A stretch of 64,000 nucleotides of DNA, from contig JAXRKP010000118.1 in assembly GCA_037039925.1 (NCBI GenBank), positions 330,001 to 394,000 on the forward strand. The letters run 5' to 3'. Both the position numbers and the translations under genes were made by a program. Position 1 is the stretch's first letter; every line of letters starts with the position of its first letter. The notes beneath the pieces were generated by a model. That model was not told the origin of the DNA and ran no database searches. It worked only from the letters and a program-made list of their open reading frames with translations. Below, one piece after another: positions 35,823 to 47,508 of this stretch. Source of the DNA: Doris montereyensis. Its lineage: Eukaryota > Mollusca > Gastropoda > Nudibranchia > Dorididae.

Positions 35823-36436
35823 ATTCCACACGAAATGGATTATTTATTATGTCTTAAAAACAGGTTTGATTTCGATGGAAATAGGATTTTATGATACCTA
35901 CAGGTGGTTTGAGATATGTTGTGTTCACTTATAACTGAACTTTGCTCACTAGCAAAAATTAAACGATGTGCCCAATTATTCAAATCCTCCCTTACACAGG
36001 CTCCACAACAGATATTTCAAGAGGACGCCATAAGAGTGCAAATAACAGATAGACACTGTTACTAGTAATACTGTGATTTTGTCTTTTTTCACATTGTCTG
36101 ACTTATTTTCATGGGGCTGAGTGTAACTGGGTGAGAAGTTTCAAATGATTGGATTATTCAGCCAGTGAAGTCTATGCAATTATGACAAGATCTTTAAATG
36201 AAAGTTTCATTTTGATATCTTGTCTAAATACACCTACATTCGAATAGGTAAACTGAACGAGCTGAAAGGCATGATTGTAAAAATAAAGTGGGGGGTCTGA
36301 GGCCCTTGATGAACGCCATATTTCTTTAGGAGAGCATGGCTGCAAGCGTGGATAGAAAATTTTGTGCTTTGATCTGTTAATGTCAAATATACATTTTGAA
36401 TACTACCTAAAGACTGACCAAATACCACATAATATG

Positions 36437-36989
36437 TTAACCCTTTCAACAACAACTTTTTTATTCATGAGCAAATGTAAGTAGACTTAATTTTTGCATA
36501 CTTAATGACAGTCAGCCAGGAAAGCTAAAAAGTGTGTGATGCCTTTTTAAGAAGCCTGAATGCATTTATCTGTCTCAAATTTAAAAGAAGACGAACGATA
36601 ACACAAACTACGATTGGACCCAGAAGTAGCGAAATCATTTGAGTTTTACAAAGTGGAAGAAAATCATACCCAAGTACAGTGGGATCTTTCAAATCGGGAG
36701 CCCAGGGAAGTGGGAAACCCGGCCAATCGGGAAGAATTCCCAGGAACGGAATTGTTTCTTTATATTTTACCTCTCTAAATGGGAAAAGTCCCTGGCTGAT
36801 CAGGACAATTTTTGCGGGCTTGCTTTAACTATCCGTCCATATTTATTTTTTCCAACATGTTTACTGCATTAAAAAAATGTCTCAAACTTACATAATTCAT
36901 CACTGCTATTGTACTCAAATCATGGTCATTATTGAGATGTATCTGCCCATTTTGGGTGGCTACGGACGTTCTACCCTCGAGAGGGTTAA
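36437..36989. mobile_element. TTAA-flanked MITE candidate
   Basis: TTAACCCTTTCAAC at 36437 and CGAGAGGGTTAA ending at 36989 are inverted (CCCTTTCAA versus CCCTCTCGA) and both abut TTAA, the target of piggyBac-type transposases. No transposase frame lies inside. The terminal match is short. Confidence 0.3.
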
Positions 36990-37638
36990 ATAACTGTCAT
37001 GAATGATGGAGTGTAAGGGTTTGTGCTAAAAGTTTTCAATACTTTTCAGAGATTATGTTTCAAACAGCACTCGCATACTCCAGTAGATTATGTACACTTG
37101 ACAATATATGCAAGACATTAGAAGGTATAAATAAAACAGAAATAATGACGTTATTTCTCACTTTGTTACAGGTTAAGGTGTCATTTTATGTTACTTCCGT
37201 TAGTAAGGGTAAATTGAAATCCCGAGCAAATTTCAGTGGTCTAGTGCATAGAGTCAGAATACTAAAGCTGGAGCAGATCTTTTGGCGTAAAAAAATGTTG
37301 TGTACAAAGTTATGGATTTGATACTAGATCTAGTTGGCTTTTTGAAAATTTTGAACTGATTTGTACACTAAAGTGGGTTTGCTTAATTTCACTGCAATTT
37401 TGGAGTAAACAGAGTTTTATCCTGAGGATGACCTATTATTGTTTATAAAGATTTAGACATAAAATAAAATACCATAATAGATATGAAACTTTCAGAGAAA
37501 CATGAAATAAAGTGACAAATAACAATAGAGGCCTATGATAAATTGTAACACTTTTTAAGCCTTACTGGCACTTCAATTGACTTTGTTTTACTGATTTTCA
37601 GCTTATTGTGACTATTTTCATTTTCTTTCTTTTCACAG

Positions 37639-40600
37639 ATTATTCCCAAAATGGCTTTTATCGAAAGCTTTAGCGGATTTTTGGTAACCGCCTCTGGATT
37701 ACCATCTATCTCCTTTTTTTTGCCTATTTAGCCATGATCTTTTTGTCCCGATTTTGGCATAAGGTGGCAAAGCCAGTGGAATGGAGACCGGTATTGCATT
37801 TATATTACACAATTCATATCTCTTTTTACATAAAATAACTGAGTTTATTTATTTATTTTTGATATTATGACTATGAGATCTAATTATTTTGAATATGAAT
37901 AATTGGGAATGGGTATTTTACATGTCTTTCCATTTGGACATTTTTTCTAAAAAAATTCTATATGGCTTTCTAAATTTCCATTAAACAATGCCATTATCTG
38001 TTTACCCTGGCTTTTATTCACATACCCAAACAATCTAAATATGCTGTACTGCTGTACTCCTGCTAGAAACAACATAAAACATTTGATCAAGTTGTCTCCC
38101 CTCCTCTTTTTCATATCACGTATTCTCAATATATAGTTTTGAGTTGGTCATTGGAACATCTTGGCCAGGGCACTGACACTTGAGACACCGCCTAGAAATA
38201 TGTTTTCACTAATAAAGGACTGATGATGGTCTCGATTAAAACTAAATTAAGCCTCATTGTTTGACGGCTACCTAGTGTTTGGGATTAATAGAATTATATA
38301 TCCTCTTCCCTCTTGTTGTGAGTCTGAGCTCTAGACCTTAATCTGACAATAAACATTACAAAATGATTATCTCGGCTATATTCCCCCTAAGAGACTATCC
38401 AGCGAAGAGGCTGTATTTTTTGTCTCCTGAGGATCGGCCTCTTAAGTGGAGATCATTGTATTTGTGAGCCACTCTACGGGAGTGTTTTGTGAGTAAATCT
38501 CTGTTTGTTTATTTATCTGTCTCTGTCCATCTATATGTCTGTCTGTCTCTCCCCACCTTCCTTCTCACCATACTTTATTTTTTTCATGTTCTTCTTATCT
38601 AGATAAAATATACACTCACTCGATTCAATAAATGATAACACATACTACTCAAATGTGTTATATATAGTATTAATTTTGTAAAATCTACATCAAGCAAAAT
38701 CTGGTTTTCTTTTGTGTTATTTTGTCTTTTTGCTATCTGTTTTCATGATGGTGATGTTAACTATAGTCTATGTCATCTTTCTTTCCAACAGGTGCTGATA
38801 ATTCACAACTTCAGTTGTTGCTTTTTAAGTGTGGTTACTCTAAGTATATTTTGTATATCGCTCTTCAAAAATGGATCGATATATGGCAAAACTCCAAATT
38901 CCTCACTAGTTTTCACTTTCTGGCTCTACTGGCTTACAAAGGTAATTTATTATTTGTTATTTTTTAAAATGTTGATATTAATCACTTCTAATCAAAAATG
39001 ACTATCTATCAGGAAAGGCACTTCGCTCTACTGTCCTCACTTGACTCAGGTGTCAATGCGTACCCAGCTATAGGTAGAGAAAGATTTTGTCAGAATGTTA
39101 GTACGAAAAACCTAACAGGCTGATGTACTGTATGCTCCCCCGGGAGTTGAGAAGGACTTTGAATAAAATGGCCTGCTGGGGGATAAATGATGTACAGTCA
39201 ATGTGCCTGTATTTATGCAGGGATACAGACTATAAATCCATCTTTATCTTTAAATAACCAATTAAAGGATGAAAAAGTAACTAAAGCTTTATTCAGTCTG
39301 TATAGCCATTGCTTGAGAGCTAGAGCTCATCCCTATCTCCATCTTATATTATGTTAAGTAAAATGGGTGATACTCGGTCATCCCCCCTTGACTGAACGAT
39401 GGCACTGGAACTTATGTGAACTATGGCACTGGAACTTAGGCGCGTGAGTGGATTGAGAAAAGGTGTCAAGTTTTTTTCTTTATAAAACTAGATTGTGAAA
39501 TCACATTTTCTCTGTTTTAGATAGAGTTGCCTTCTTTTGGACCGCCAATTTTACATTAAAAGTTGTCATTTTTACATTTGACCATCATCAACAATTTTGT
39601 TTCAGACCCATGGTCTACACTATTAAGTTCAGAAAATGATTCTCTATGCACAGTGACATTTAGTAATAAACATGGCAAGTGCTTTTGTTGCAGAATTCTT
39701 GACTGCCACTGAAAAGTGTCAACAAATGTATTGTGAACATAGCTTTCTGTTCTTTTTAAGTCATATCAATTAAAGCTGTTCTATTTTGAAGGTCCTCAAT
39801 ATGTATGTCATCATTATGTTGGTGCTCTTAGCTCTTCTTGAATGTAAAAGAAAAAAAAACCCATTCTTATCATTTTCCAAGGATTCATTGAAAGATAAGA
39901 AGGTTGGTGGGAGCATTTGATGTGACAGCAATGTGAATGTGGACATAATGATAATACAGCATTGTTCATGTGTATTACTGTTTTTAGTCAGTGTACTTGA
40001 TCTCATAAGTGGATAACTTTGCAGTGCCACAGAATCAAGGACTGAGCTCTAACATAACAAACAAATATATATAAGATGAATGTCAAATCCGGGCAGTTGA
40101 CAGATAAGCACTCCTGCTGCCTAGCAGGCGGGTCTTGGCTGACCAAAGGCTAAGGGAGTTAAACCTGACAGAAAATAACAACCTGCTGCCTTGCAGGCTG
40201 GCCTTGAATGACTAAAGGCTAAGGGAGTTAACTCTGACAGAAAATAGCAAGGCCTAGTAGAGGGCCTCGAGTTGGCAGCCCCACCATCTACCTAGCGTAC
40301 AGTGGGCTAACCCCCTGCTTACCCAAAACCAAACTGATTCAGAGAAATAAATGCAATATATCTGGCTTGACCTTTCAACGACGAACATAAAAACGAACAC
40401 GGACTGTGATTTTTGGAACATGGAATGTTAGGGCAATAAATGGAAAAGAGTTAGAATTAGTTGAAGAAATGGAAACGTTCAAATTAGACATTTTGGCCAT
40501 TACAGAAACAAAGAAAAAAGGACAAGGAATAGAAAACGTAGGACCAAATCATATTTTAATCTTCTCAGGAGATAGAGCAGGAATAGGCCTCCTAATGCAT

Positions 40601-43600
40601 GAAAAGCTATTATAAGCCCACAGCTATTAGAGGTAAACATTAAACTAAAAGGAAGAGAAATTAAATTATTAATAGCTTATGGACCAAACGAAGACGCAAC
40701 TAAAGAAGAAAAAGATATCTTCGAAAACAATTTACAAATAGCTGCAGAGAATCTTAAACACAAACAGAAACTAATGGTTTTAGGAGACTTAAATGCTAGA
40801 GTAGGCAACAATGTAGAAACATCAGGAGGAGTAATAGGTAAAGAAGGAGATACAAAATCTTCTCCAAATGGAGAGAGACTAATAGATTTTTGCCTAAAGA
40901 ATAACTTGAAAATAGCCAATACCTTTTTTCCTCATAAAGATATCCACAAACATACAAGAGTAAGTGAATACAGAAAAGTCAATGACAGACTACATAATAG
41001 TTAGCAGGTCCATCTTTTTACAGTACATTGGATGCAAGAGTGAATAGAGGAGCAGAAATATTTAGTGATCATCACCTAGTGATTGTCAAAATGAGATTAC
41101 TGACTGAAGAAAACAAACAAAAAAGGAAAGAGAAGAAAGCTAATAAACTCAAAATAGAGGAACTAAATAAACCAATAGTAAAATAGTTGCACCAATCTAG
41201 GATAAAAAGATTTATCAATGAAAGGCAGATGGATCTGAATGATAGCACAATAGAAGAAAAGTGTGAAATGTATAAAGAAATACAGCTCAGTTGTACTGAA
41301 GAGGTCTGTGGTAGGAAACAAATTAAAGGAGATAGGAAATGAGAATGTCAAGACCAAGATCAAAGAAAAGAAGGATGCCTAGAAGAAAGACTTGCAAACA
41401 AGAGACCAGAGGATAGGACAGATTACGTGAATAAAAGAACTATCTCCAAAGAGGAAATTAGGAAAGCAAAACAGGAATAATGGGAAGAATTTGGACAAAG
41501 ACTTCAAGAAAGCTATCAAGGAAATCAAAAGCTGTTCTGGTGAGCAATGAAGAGCATGAGACGGACCAAAGCATGCCCAATACGATATATTATGAATGAA
41601 AGAAGACAGTGAAATCATGGAAACATAGAGAAAGTATTTTTACCAATTACATAATCCCTCCAGAACATATGAAACAAGGAGTACAGTTTAATTAGTAAGA
41701 GTAACAAGTAATCCAGAAGAGACAGCTGAAGATGTAGATATATCAATGGAAGAGATCCAAACAGCTATAAGAAAAATGAAATAAGGAAAGGCCCCAGGAC
41801 AGATCAAGTTTATCCAGAAATTATTAAAAACCAAGGGACAGAGGCAGACAAACTACTACATGCAATATGCCAACAAGCATGGAAGTACAAATAGATGCCA
41901 GACGACTGGAAAAAGAGAACAGTAGTACCAATACATAAGAAAGGATCAACTATGGAATGCTCAAACTATAGAGGGATATCACTACTTAGCGTACCAGGAA
42001 AAATGTATGCCAAGATACTGGAAATGAGATTAAGGAAAATAGTAGAGGATCAGATTGAAGAACATCAGAGTGGATTTAGACCAGGAAGAAGTGTACAAGA
42101 CCACATATTTACAATTAGACAAATAATAGAAAATTTCCGTGAGAGAAACATTGACTTGCACCTGTGTTTTATTGACTTAGAATAGGCATTTGACACTGAA
42201 GAATGACGAACTATGGTATTTCTTAAAAGAACACAATGTAGAGCAAACTTTAATAGAAGCCATTAAGAGTTTTTACAATAAACCAACATTTGTAGTGAGA
42301 GTAACTTGAAACATATCTGCAGAATTTGATGTAGATATAGGAGTAAGACAGGGTTGTACCCTAAGTCCTCTTTTGTTTATCACATTTATGGATTTAGTCG
42401 CAAAGGCATCCTCAAAAATGAAGAAAGGGAATGTAGGTATGTGGAAGCTCAAACCAGTAAATGTATCAATATTTTCATTTGCCGATGATTTAGTTCTGTT
42501 TGGAAAATCAGAAAGTGACCTTCAGTCGAATATCAACATTATATTATGAACAATGAATTAAATAAAAGAGGAATGAGAGTGAATGCAAAGAAAACCAAAA
42601 CAATGCTAGTAACTAGGGAAGCTAAAACAAAACAAAAAATCTTAAATTGAGCAGGGAGAATTTAAAACAAGTTCAAAGCTACAATTACCTAGGATTATTG
42701 ATCAACTCAGGTGGAAAACTAAGAGAAGAAATCAACCAGAGAATCCAAAAAGCAAGTTCAATATATAACCATCTAGGAAAGGCATTTATAGGTAAATAAG
42801 AATTATCAACAAAAACCAAAATGGTAGTATACAACACAATTTATTGCCCTACTCTCCTCTATGGCAGCGAAACCTGGACCTTAGACAGTAGAGAATACAG
42901 TAGAGTACAGGCAGCTGAAATATCTAAGAAGAGTAGAAGGGACAACTAAAAGAGACAAAATCAGAAACACAACAATCAGAGATCAAACCAAAGCAGATGG
43001 CATAAAAACTAAGATAGAAATAAATTAATTGAGACGGTTTTGGCATGTAAACAGAGTGAAAGACAATAGAATAACTAAATCAGTATACAGTGCTAAAGCC
43101 CAAGATAAAAGACCAAAAGGCAGACTTCGGAGAAATTGGGAAGAAGATATAAAAAAGGCATTGAAACAGAGAAATTTATCATTTTTTGGAAGGGATGATA
43201 ACCAACACTCAGAGGGTGTAGCCATTATATTGAAGAAAGGAAGAAAAAATATGATGGAATGGAAACTGATTAACAACAGATTGATAAAGATAAGAATGAA
43301 AGGAAACATGATTAAAACATGTCAATGAAAGGAAACATTCGATTATAAAATGTTACAACCCCACAAACGAAAGTAAAGATGAAGACAAAAATGATTTTTA
43401 TGACCAACTAATGGCTGAATTGGAGAAAATATCAAAGCATGATACAAAAATTATAATGGGCGACCTAAATGCAAAGGTTGGCTGCAACAATAGTACAAAT
43501 GAAAGAGCTATGGAAAAAGAAGGATGTGGCATTATAAATGACAACGGAGAAAGATTATTGGACTTGCAACACTAACAATTTTGTTATTGGGGAACTTTGT

Positions 43601-46600
43601 TTCCTCATAAAGAGATTCACAAGCTTACACGGTGTTCACCAAATAGAAGGGATAGAAACCAGATGATCATCTTCTCATAAATGGAATGTGGAGAAGATCC
43701 CTTCTTTATGTGAAAGTAAAAAGAGGAGCTGACGTTGGAAGTGACCACCATCTAGTGGTTGCAAATCTAAAAATCAAACTGAGAAAAGCAAATACAACAG
43801 GAAAAGGCAGAGAACGATACGACATGGACAAACTTAAAGATCTTAATACGGCCAAAACTTTTATGATATGTTTGAAGAATAGTTTTCAGGTGCTGACTAA
43901 TACGGATGATGACAAACCATGTGATGGAAATGAAATCAACAGCAGATGGAACACTATCAAACACGCCTACTTCGAGACAGCTAAAATGTGCTTAGGAACA
44001 AAAAGACACAAAAGGAAAGAATGGCTATCAAATGACACATGGAAAGTAATTTAAAAGAGGAAGGAAATTAAGAAGAAAATACTTGATGCAAAATCAAGCA
44101 GATTGAAAGAAAGATTTTCAAGTCAATCCCAGGAAATAAACAAGGAAGTCAAAAGAAGTGCAAGACAAGACAAAAGATCATTCATGGACAGACTTGCCAA
44201 TGAAGCAGAAGTATCACGAGTGGGAGACCAAGGCAGAGTTTATAGAATTACAAAAGTAATAAGTGGAAAATATCAAGGAACTTCAGACCCACCTATTACA
44301 AACAAACAAGGAGAGCTTCTCACGACTGAGGCTGAAAAAGATGCAAGATGGACCGAACATTTTATGGAAATTTTAGACAGGCCACCACCCCCAATAGAAG
44401 CAAGCATTGAAGAGGCACAAGAAGATTTGAATATTAGTATTGAACCACCTAGCTTAAATGAAATAACAATAGCTATTAAAACTCTAAAGAATGGAAAAGC
44501 CCAGGCATAGACAACTTAAACGCTGAACTTTTTAAAGCTGAACCCGCTTTTGCAGCAAGAATACTGCATCCACTCTTCACTAAAATATGGACAGAAAAGA
44601 AACTCCGGATGAATGAAATGAAGGTATTATAATAAAGATCCCCCAAAAAACAATTTGCTGGACTGCAATAACTGGAGGGGAATAACACTCCTGTCTATCC
44701 CTAGTAAAGTTCTTGCTCGGACTAAATTTTCACATTAAGAAACATTATAGAGCAATGCAATGAATGGCAGAGACAACTTCATATTATAAACTTGAGAAAG
44801 CATTTGGAAAATTTTAAGGAATTATGGAATACCCCAACATCTTGTTCAGCTCATTAAAAGTTTCTACAATGAATTCACATGTGCAGTTGGAAATAGCAAT
44901 AAAAATTTTGACATCAAGAATGGTGTCAGACAAGGGTGCATGATGTCAGCAACCATCTTCATTATTGCTATAGACTTGGGGATGAAGCAAACAACCAATG
45001 ATCAACACAGAGGAATTAGATGGACTCTCTTCTCTTCACTAGAGGTTATAGATTTTGCAGATGATTTGGCGCTTTTGGCACACTCACATCATAAGAGAAA
45101 ACATCACAGTTAAGCTATTTTGGTCAACAGATAGGTTTAGAAATAAGCCTTACAAAATCTGAACTAATGACATTAAATATACAAAATCCCTCTCCAATCC
45201 TCATCAATAACAATAGCATACAAACAACCAAGGAATTTACATATTTAGGCAGCGTTGTCACAAGTAGCGGAGGAGCTGACAAAGACATTAGCAGACGTCT
45301 AAACAAAGCAAGAAACTCCTTCAAACTGCTTCAAAATGTATGGAAAACAAAGGAATATGATATTAAAACAAACTAAAAATCTACCAAAGCTGTGTCCTAT
45401 CAACTTTACTATATGGATCTAAACTCTGGAGGATGACAGACAGAGACATGAACAAGTTATCCTCATTCCACACCAAATGCCTGCGAAAAATCCAAAATAT
45501 ATTTTCGCCAAACAAAATTTCAAACGAGCCTCTTCTCAGAAAATGCAAAATAGCCCACATGCAAGACATTTTGCTTAAAAGAAGATGGAGTGGATAAGGC
45601 ATGTTTTAAGAAAAGAAGAAGGGAGCATTACCAAGACTGCCCTACATTGAACCCCTGAAGGGAAAAGGAGACGTCGCAGGTCAAAGACAACTTGGAGAAG
45701 AATAGCAGAGAATGAGATTAAAGACTGGGGCGAAACCTGGAATTCCATGAAGACACTTGCCATGAAAAGAGAGAGATGGAAATCCTTCATTGCTGCCCTA
45801 CATGCCAACTGGCATAATGGGTAGTAAGTAAGTAAGTTTAATTATATAAAACATATTTTGTTGTGTGTGAAATTATGGCTTCCTTTGTGAGAATAAGAAC
45901 AACCTTGAGAATGGGCTATGTATATTTCATTTCATGAGTTATATTATAATGCTTTGTCTCCCTTTGATTTGATTTTACAGGTTATCGAGCTCTTGGACAC
46001 AGTATTTATGATAGTCCGTCACAAATGGCGACAGATCTCATTTCTTCATGTGTATCATCATTCCAGCATGTTGATCCTTTCAGACATGTCTCGACTTTAC
46101 TATCCATGGCCATCCATTGCCACATTTCTGGCCATCAATTCTCTTGTACATGTCATCCTCTACCTTTACTATGGTCTTACAGCACTAAATCCAGCAAAGT
46201 AAGTTATAACTTGCCCGTGAGTCCTTTAGTGATAATCAGCTTCTTTCTTTTTCATTTACTTGTTGTAAATTAGGAACAAATCTATTTTAAAGTTAAAGTG
46301 TGAAGTCAGGTAGGAAACTTATTGGGTTTATTCTTGATTCACCAACTATCATATTATTCGATCTTGGGGGGGGTCCTGAACACGTTTTTTAAAATTATTT
46401 GATATAGACAATGTTAGGGGAGGGGGGGGGGCACCTGGACTAACAAGTTTGGGACCAAAAGGTGACAAAACATTGTGCGATGTTGATGTAGTACAAGTGT
46501 GGGTAGAAAGTGTGTGTGCGGGGTAGAAGGTGGAAGTGCCAAAGATCTTATTCTTAGCCAATCATTGTATACCGACCATGGTCATTATTATTATTAGTAT

Positions 46601-47508
46601 CTCCGCAAAGCACTTGACAAAACAAGCAATTGGTTAAAAATTGAAGACGTAGATCAAATTGCATGCTGTATCTTACTATACTATTCCATCATTACCACTT
46701 CTCTCTTTCATTTGGAATTTTACCATTTAGCTCAATCACACATACACATGCTTCACTGAATAAATAAAACGAGAAAAACACAGCCAAAAAAACAACAACA
46801 CATGCATGTGAGCACACGGCAGTCAATAATAATAATGATAATACCCAAGACCATTATGGTGAAAAACATGTCAAGGGCGGTAACTGAATAATTCTTTTAA
46901 GTCAACTTTCTATGTTTTACATGTTAATTTTTTTATTAGGTCCCTTGAGCATCAACTTGTGTGGCATCCACTGTATATTGACATTCGAAAAATAAATCTA
47001 CTGGCTATAAATGCTATTGTAAACTATGTATTTCTAAATAAATTAATCTCAATTTACGCATAGCTAACCTTTATATAAGTAAAGTTTTTATGAAATGTAG
47101 CATAGCTTTAAGTCATTGTTATTCATGGAGAAAGAAAGGGAAAGCTCACAATTTAAGCGCCCAGAGCTTGTTTATATATGAGAATTGGCGCTATAAAAAT
47201 TATATTTTGTGGGAAAAGGATGCAAAATTTTGATAAAAGATCAATCAGCTTACTTACAAGAGGGTCAACTATTTTCTTTTCTATCTTTCTCATTATGGCA
47301 GTCCCCCAAATGGAAAAGACTGATGACACAGATTCAGATAATTCAATTCATCATTGGCTTCTTCATTGCTGGCTACGGATACCAGGTGCACAGGTTTTGT
47401 GTTTACAGTACCTTTTATGGACTGACCATGATAGTACTTTTCTCCAACTTCTATTATCAGGCCTATGTGAAAAAAAGGCCAGTCAAATCCAATGGCAAGC
47501 AATCTTAA
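37639..47508 (+). CDS. ELOVL-family very-long-chain fatty acid elongase
   Basis: This is a multipass ER condensing enzyme (ELO/SUR4 family) that adds malonyl-CoA to long-chain acyl-CoA. Exons: 37639-37790 (ATG 37651, good context AAAATGG), 38792-38941, 45981-46198 and 47302-47508 (TAA 47506-47508). Donors and acceptors are GT and AG. Features are ELLDTVF, the catalytic histidine box [26 protein letters not shown] and [12 protein letters not shown] near the C-terminus. The length is about 239 residues, slightly short for the family (about 240-320). Two frame breaks, each mendable by one base, lie in T8 at 37712-37719 (exon 1) and C5 at 47303-47307 (exon 4). The stretch after the His box ([17 protein letters not shown]) differs from typical ELOVL1/4/7, so I give no paralogue number. 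The start exon is less certain than the other three. Confidence 0.88.
39010..39260 (+). mobile_element. SINE-B copy 2
   Basis: It matches 9395-9655 along its whole length and ends CTATAAATCCATCTTTATCT. It lies in elongase intron 2. Confidence 0.7.
40088..40320 (+). repeat. 5' region of LINE family L1x with 69-base tandem units
   Basis: AGGGAGTTAA occurs at 40153 and 40222, each preceded by AAAGGCTA and followed by a CTGACAGAAAATA block and a short palindrome (CCTGC...GCAGG). The same unit, inverted, is present three times at 63285-63480. Confidence 0.7.
40330..43190 (+). pseudogene. non-LTR retrotransposon relic, copy 1 (endonuclease + reverse transcriptase)
   Basis: In order: an apurinic-type endonuclease start ([19 protein letters not shown] at about 40415; [20 protein letters not shown] at about 40776), then reverse transcriptase ([15 protein letters not shown] at about 41898; [40 protein letters not shown] at about 42477), then a C-terminal thumb/tail ([15 protein letters not shown] at about 43133). 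Many stops and frameshifts make it inactive. The clade is not settled; it belongs to the APE-type LINEs. It sits in elongase intron 2, on the same strand as the gene. Confidence 0.85.
43190..45838 (+). pseudogene. non-LTR retrotransposon relic, copy 2, with GTAA tail
   Basis: This is a related but distinct subfamily, 5'-truncated within the endonuclease ([15 protein letters not shown] at about 43199; [11 protein letters not shown] at about 43460). It continues through [17 protein letters not shown], the RT segments NGVRQGCM (about 44920) and DFADDLALL (about 45055), [20 protein letters not shown], a C-terminal RRWSG/GHVLRKEE block and [19 protein letters not shown]. It ends at a short tandem tail of GTAA units (45822-45836), typical of LINEs that end in simple repeats. 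Stops and frameshifts are frequent. Confidence 0.85.
46199..47301 (+). other. elongase intron 3
   Basis: No exon or named element. There is a G-rich patch at about 46366-46432. The donor is AAA/GTAAGT and the acceptor is TATGGCAG. Confidence 0.6.

Larger units (their letters stand above)
32600..37638. other. divergent spacer between USO1 and the elongase
   Basis: It should hold the USO1 promoter and 5' UTR (just above 32593) and the noncoding 5' exon(s) of the elongase. One possible donor on the + strand is GGTTCAG/GTAATG at about 32878. No coding exon was recognised. Repeats within are listed separately (34826, 35717, 36437). Confidence 0.45.

Noticed and set aside
37651..37733. Alternative elongase exon start at the acceptor TATTTAG before 37732
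   Set aside because: A polypyrimidine tract and AG are present, but this would remove the first membrane helix; the 37639 acceptor with a good ATG context fits the family length better.
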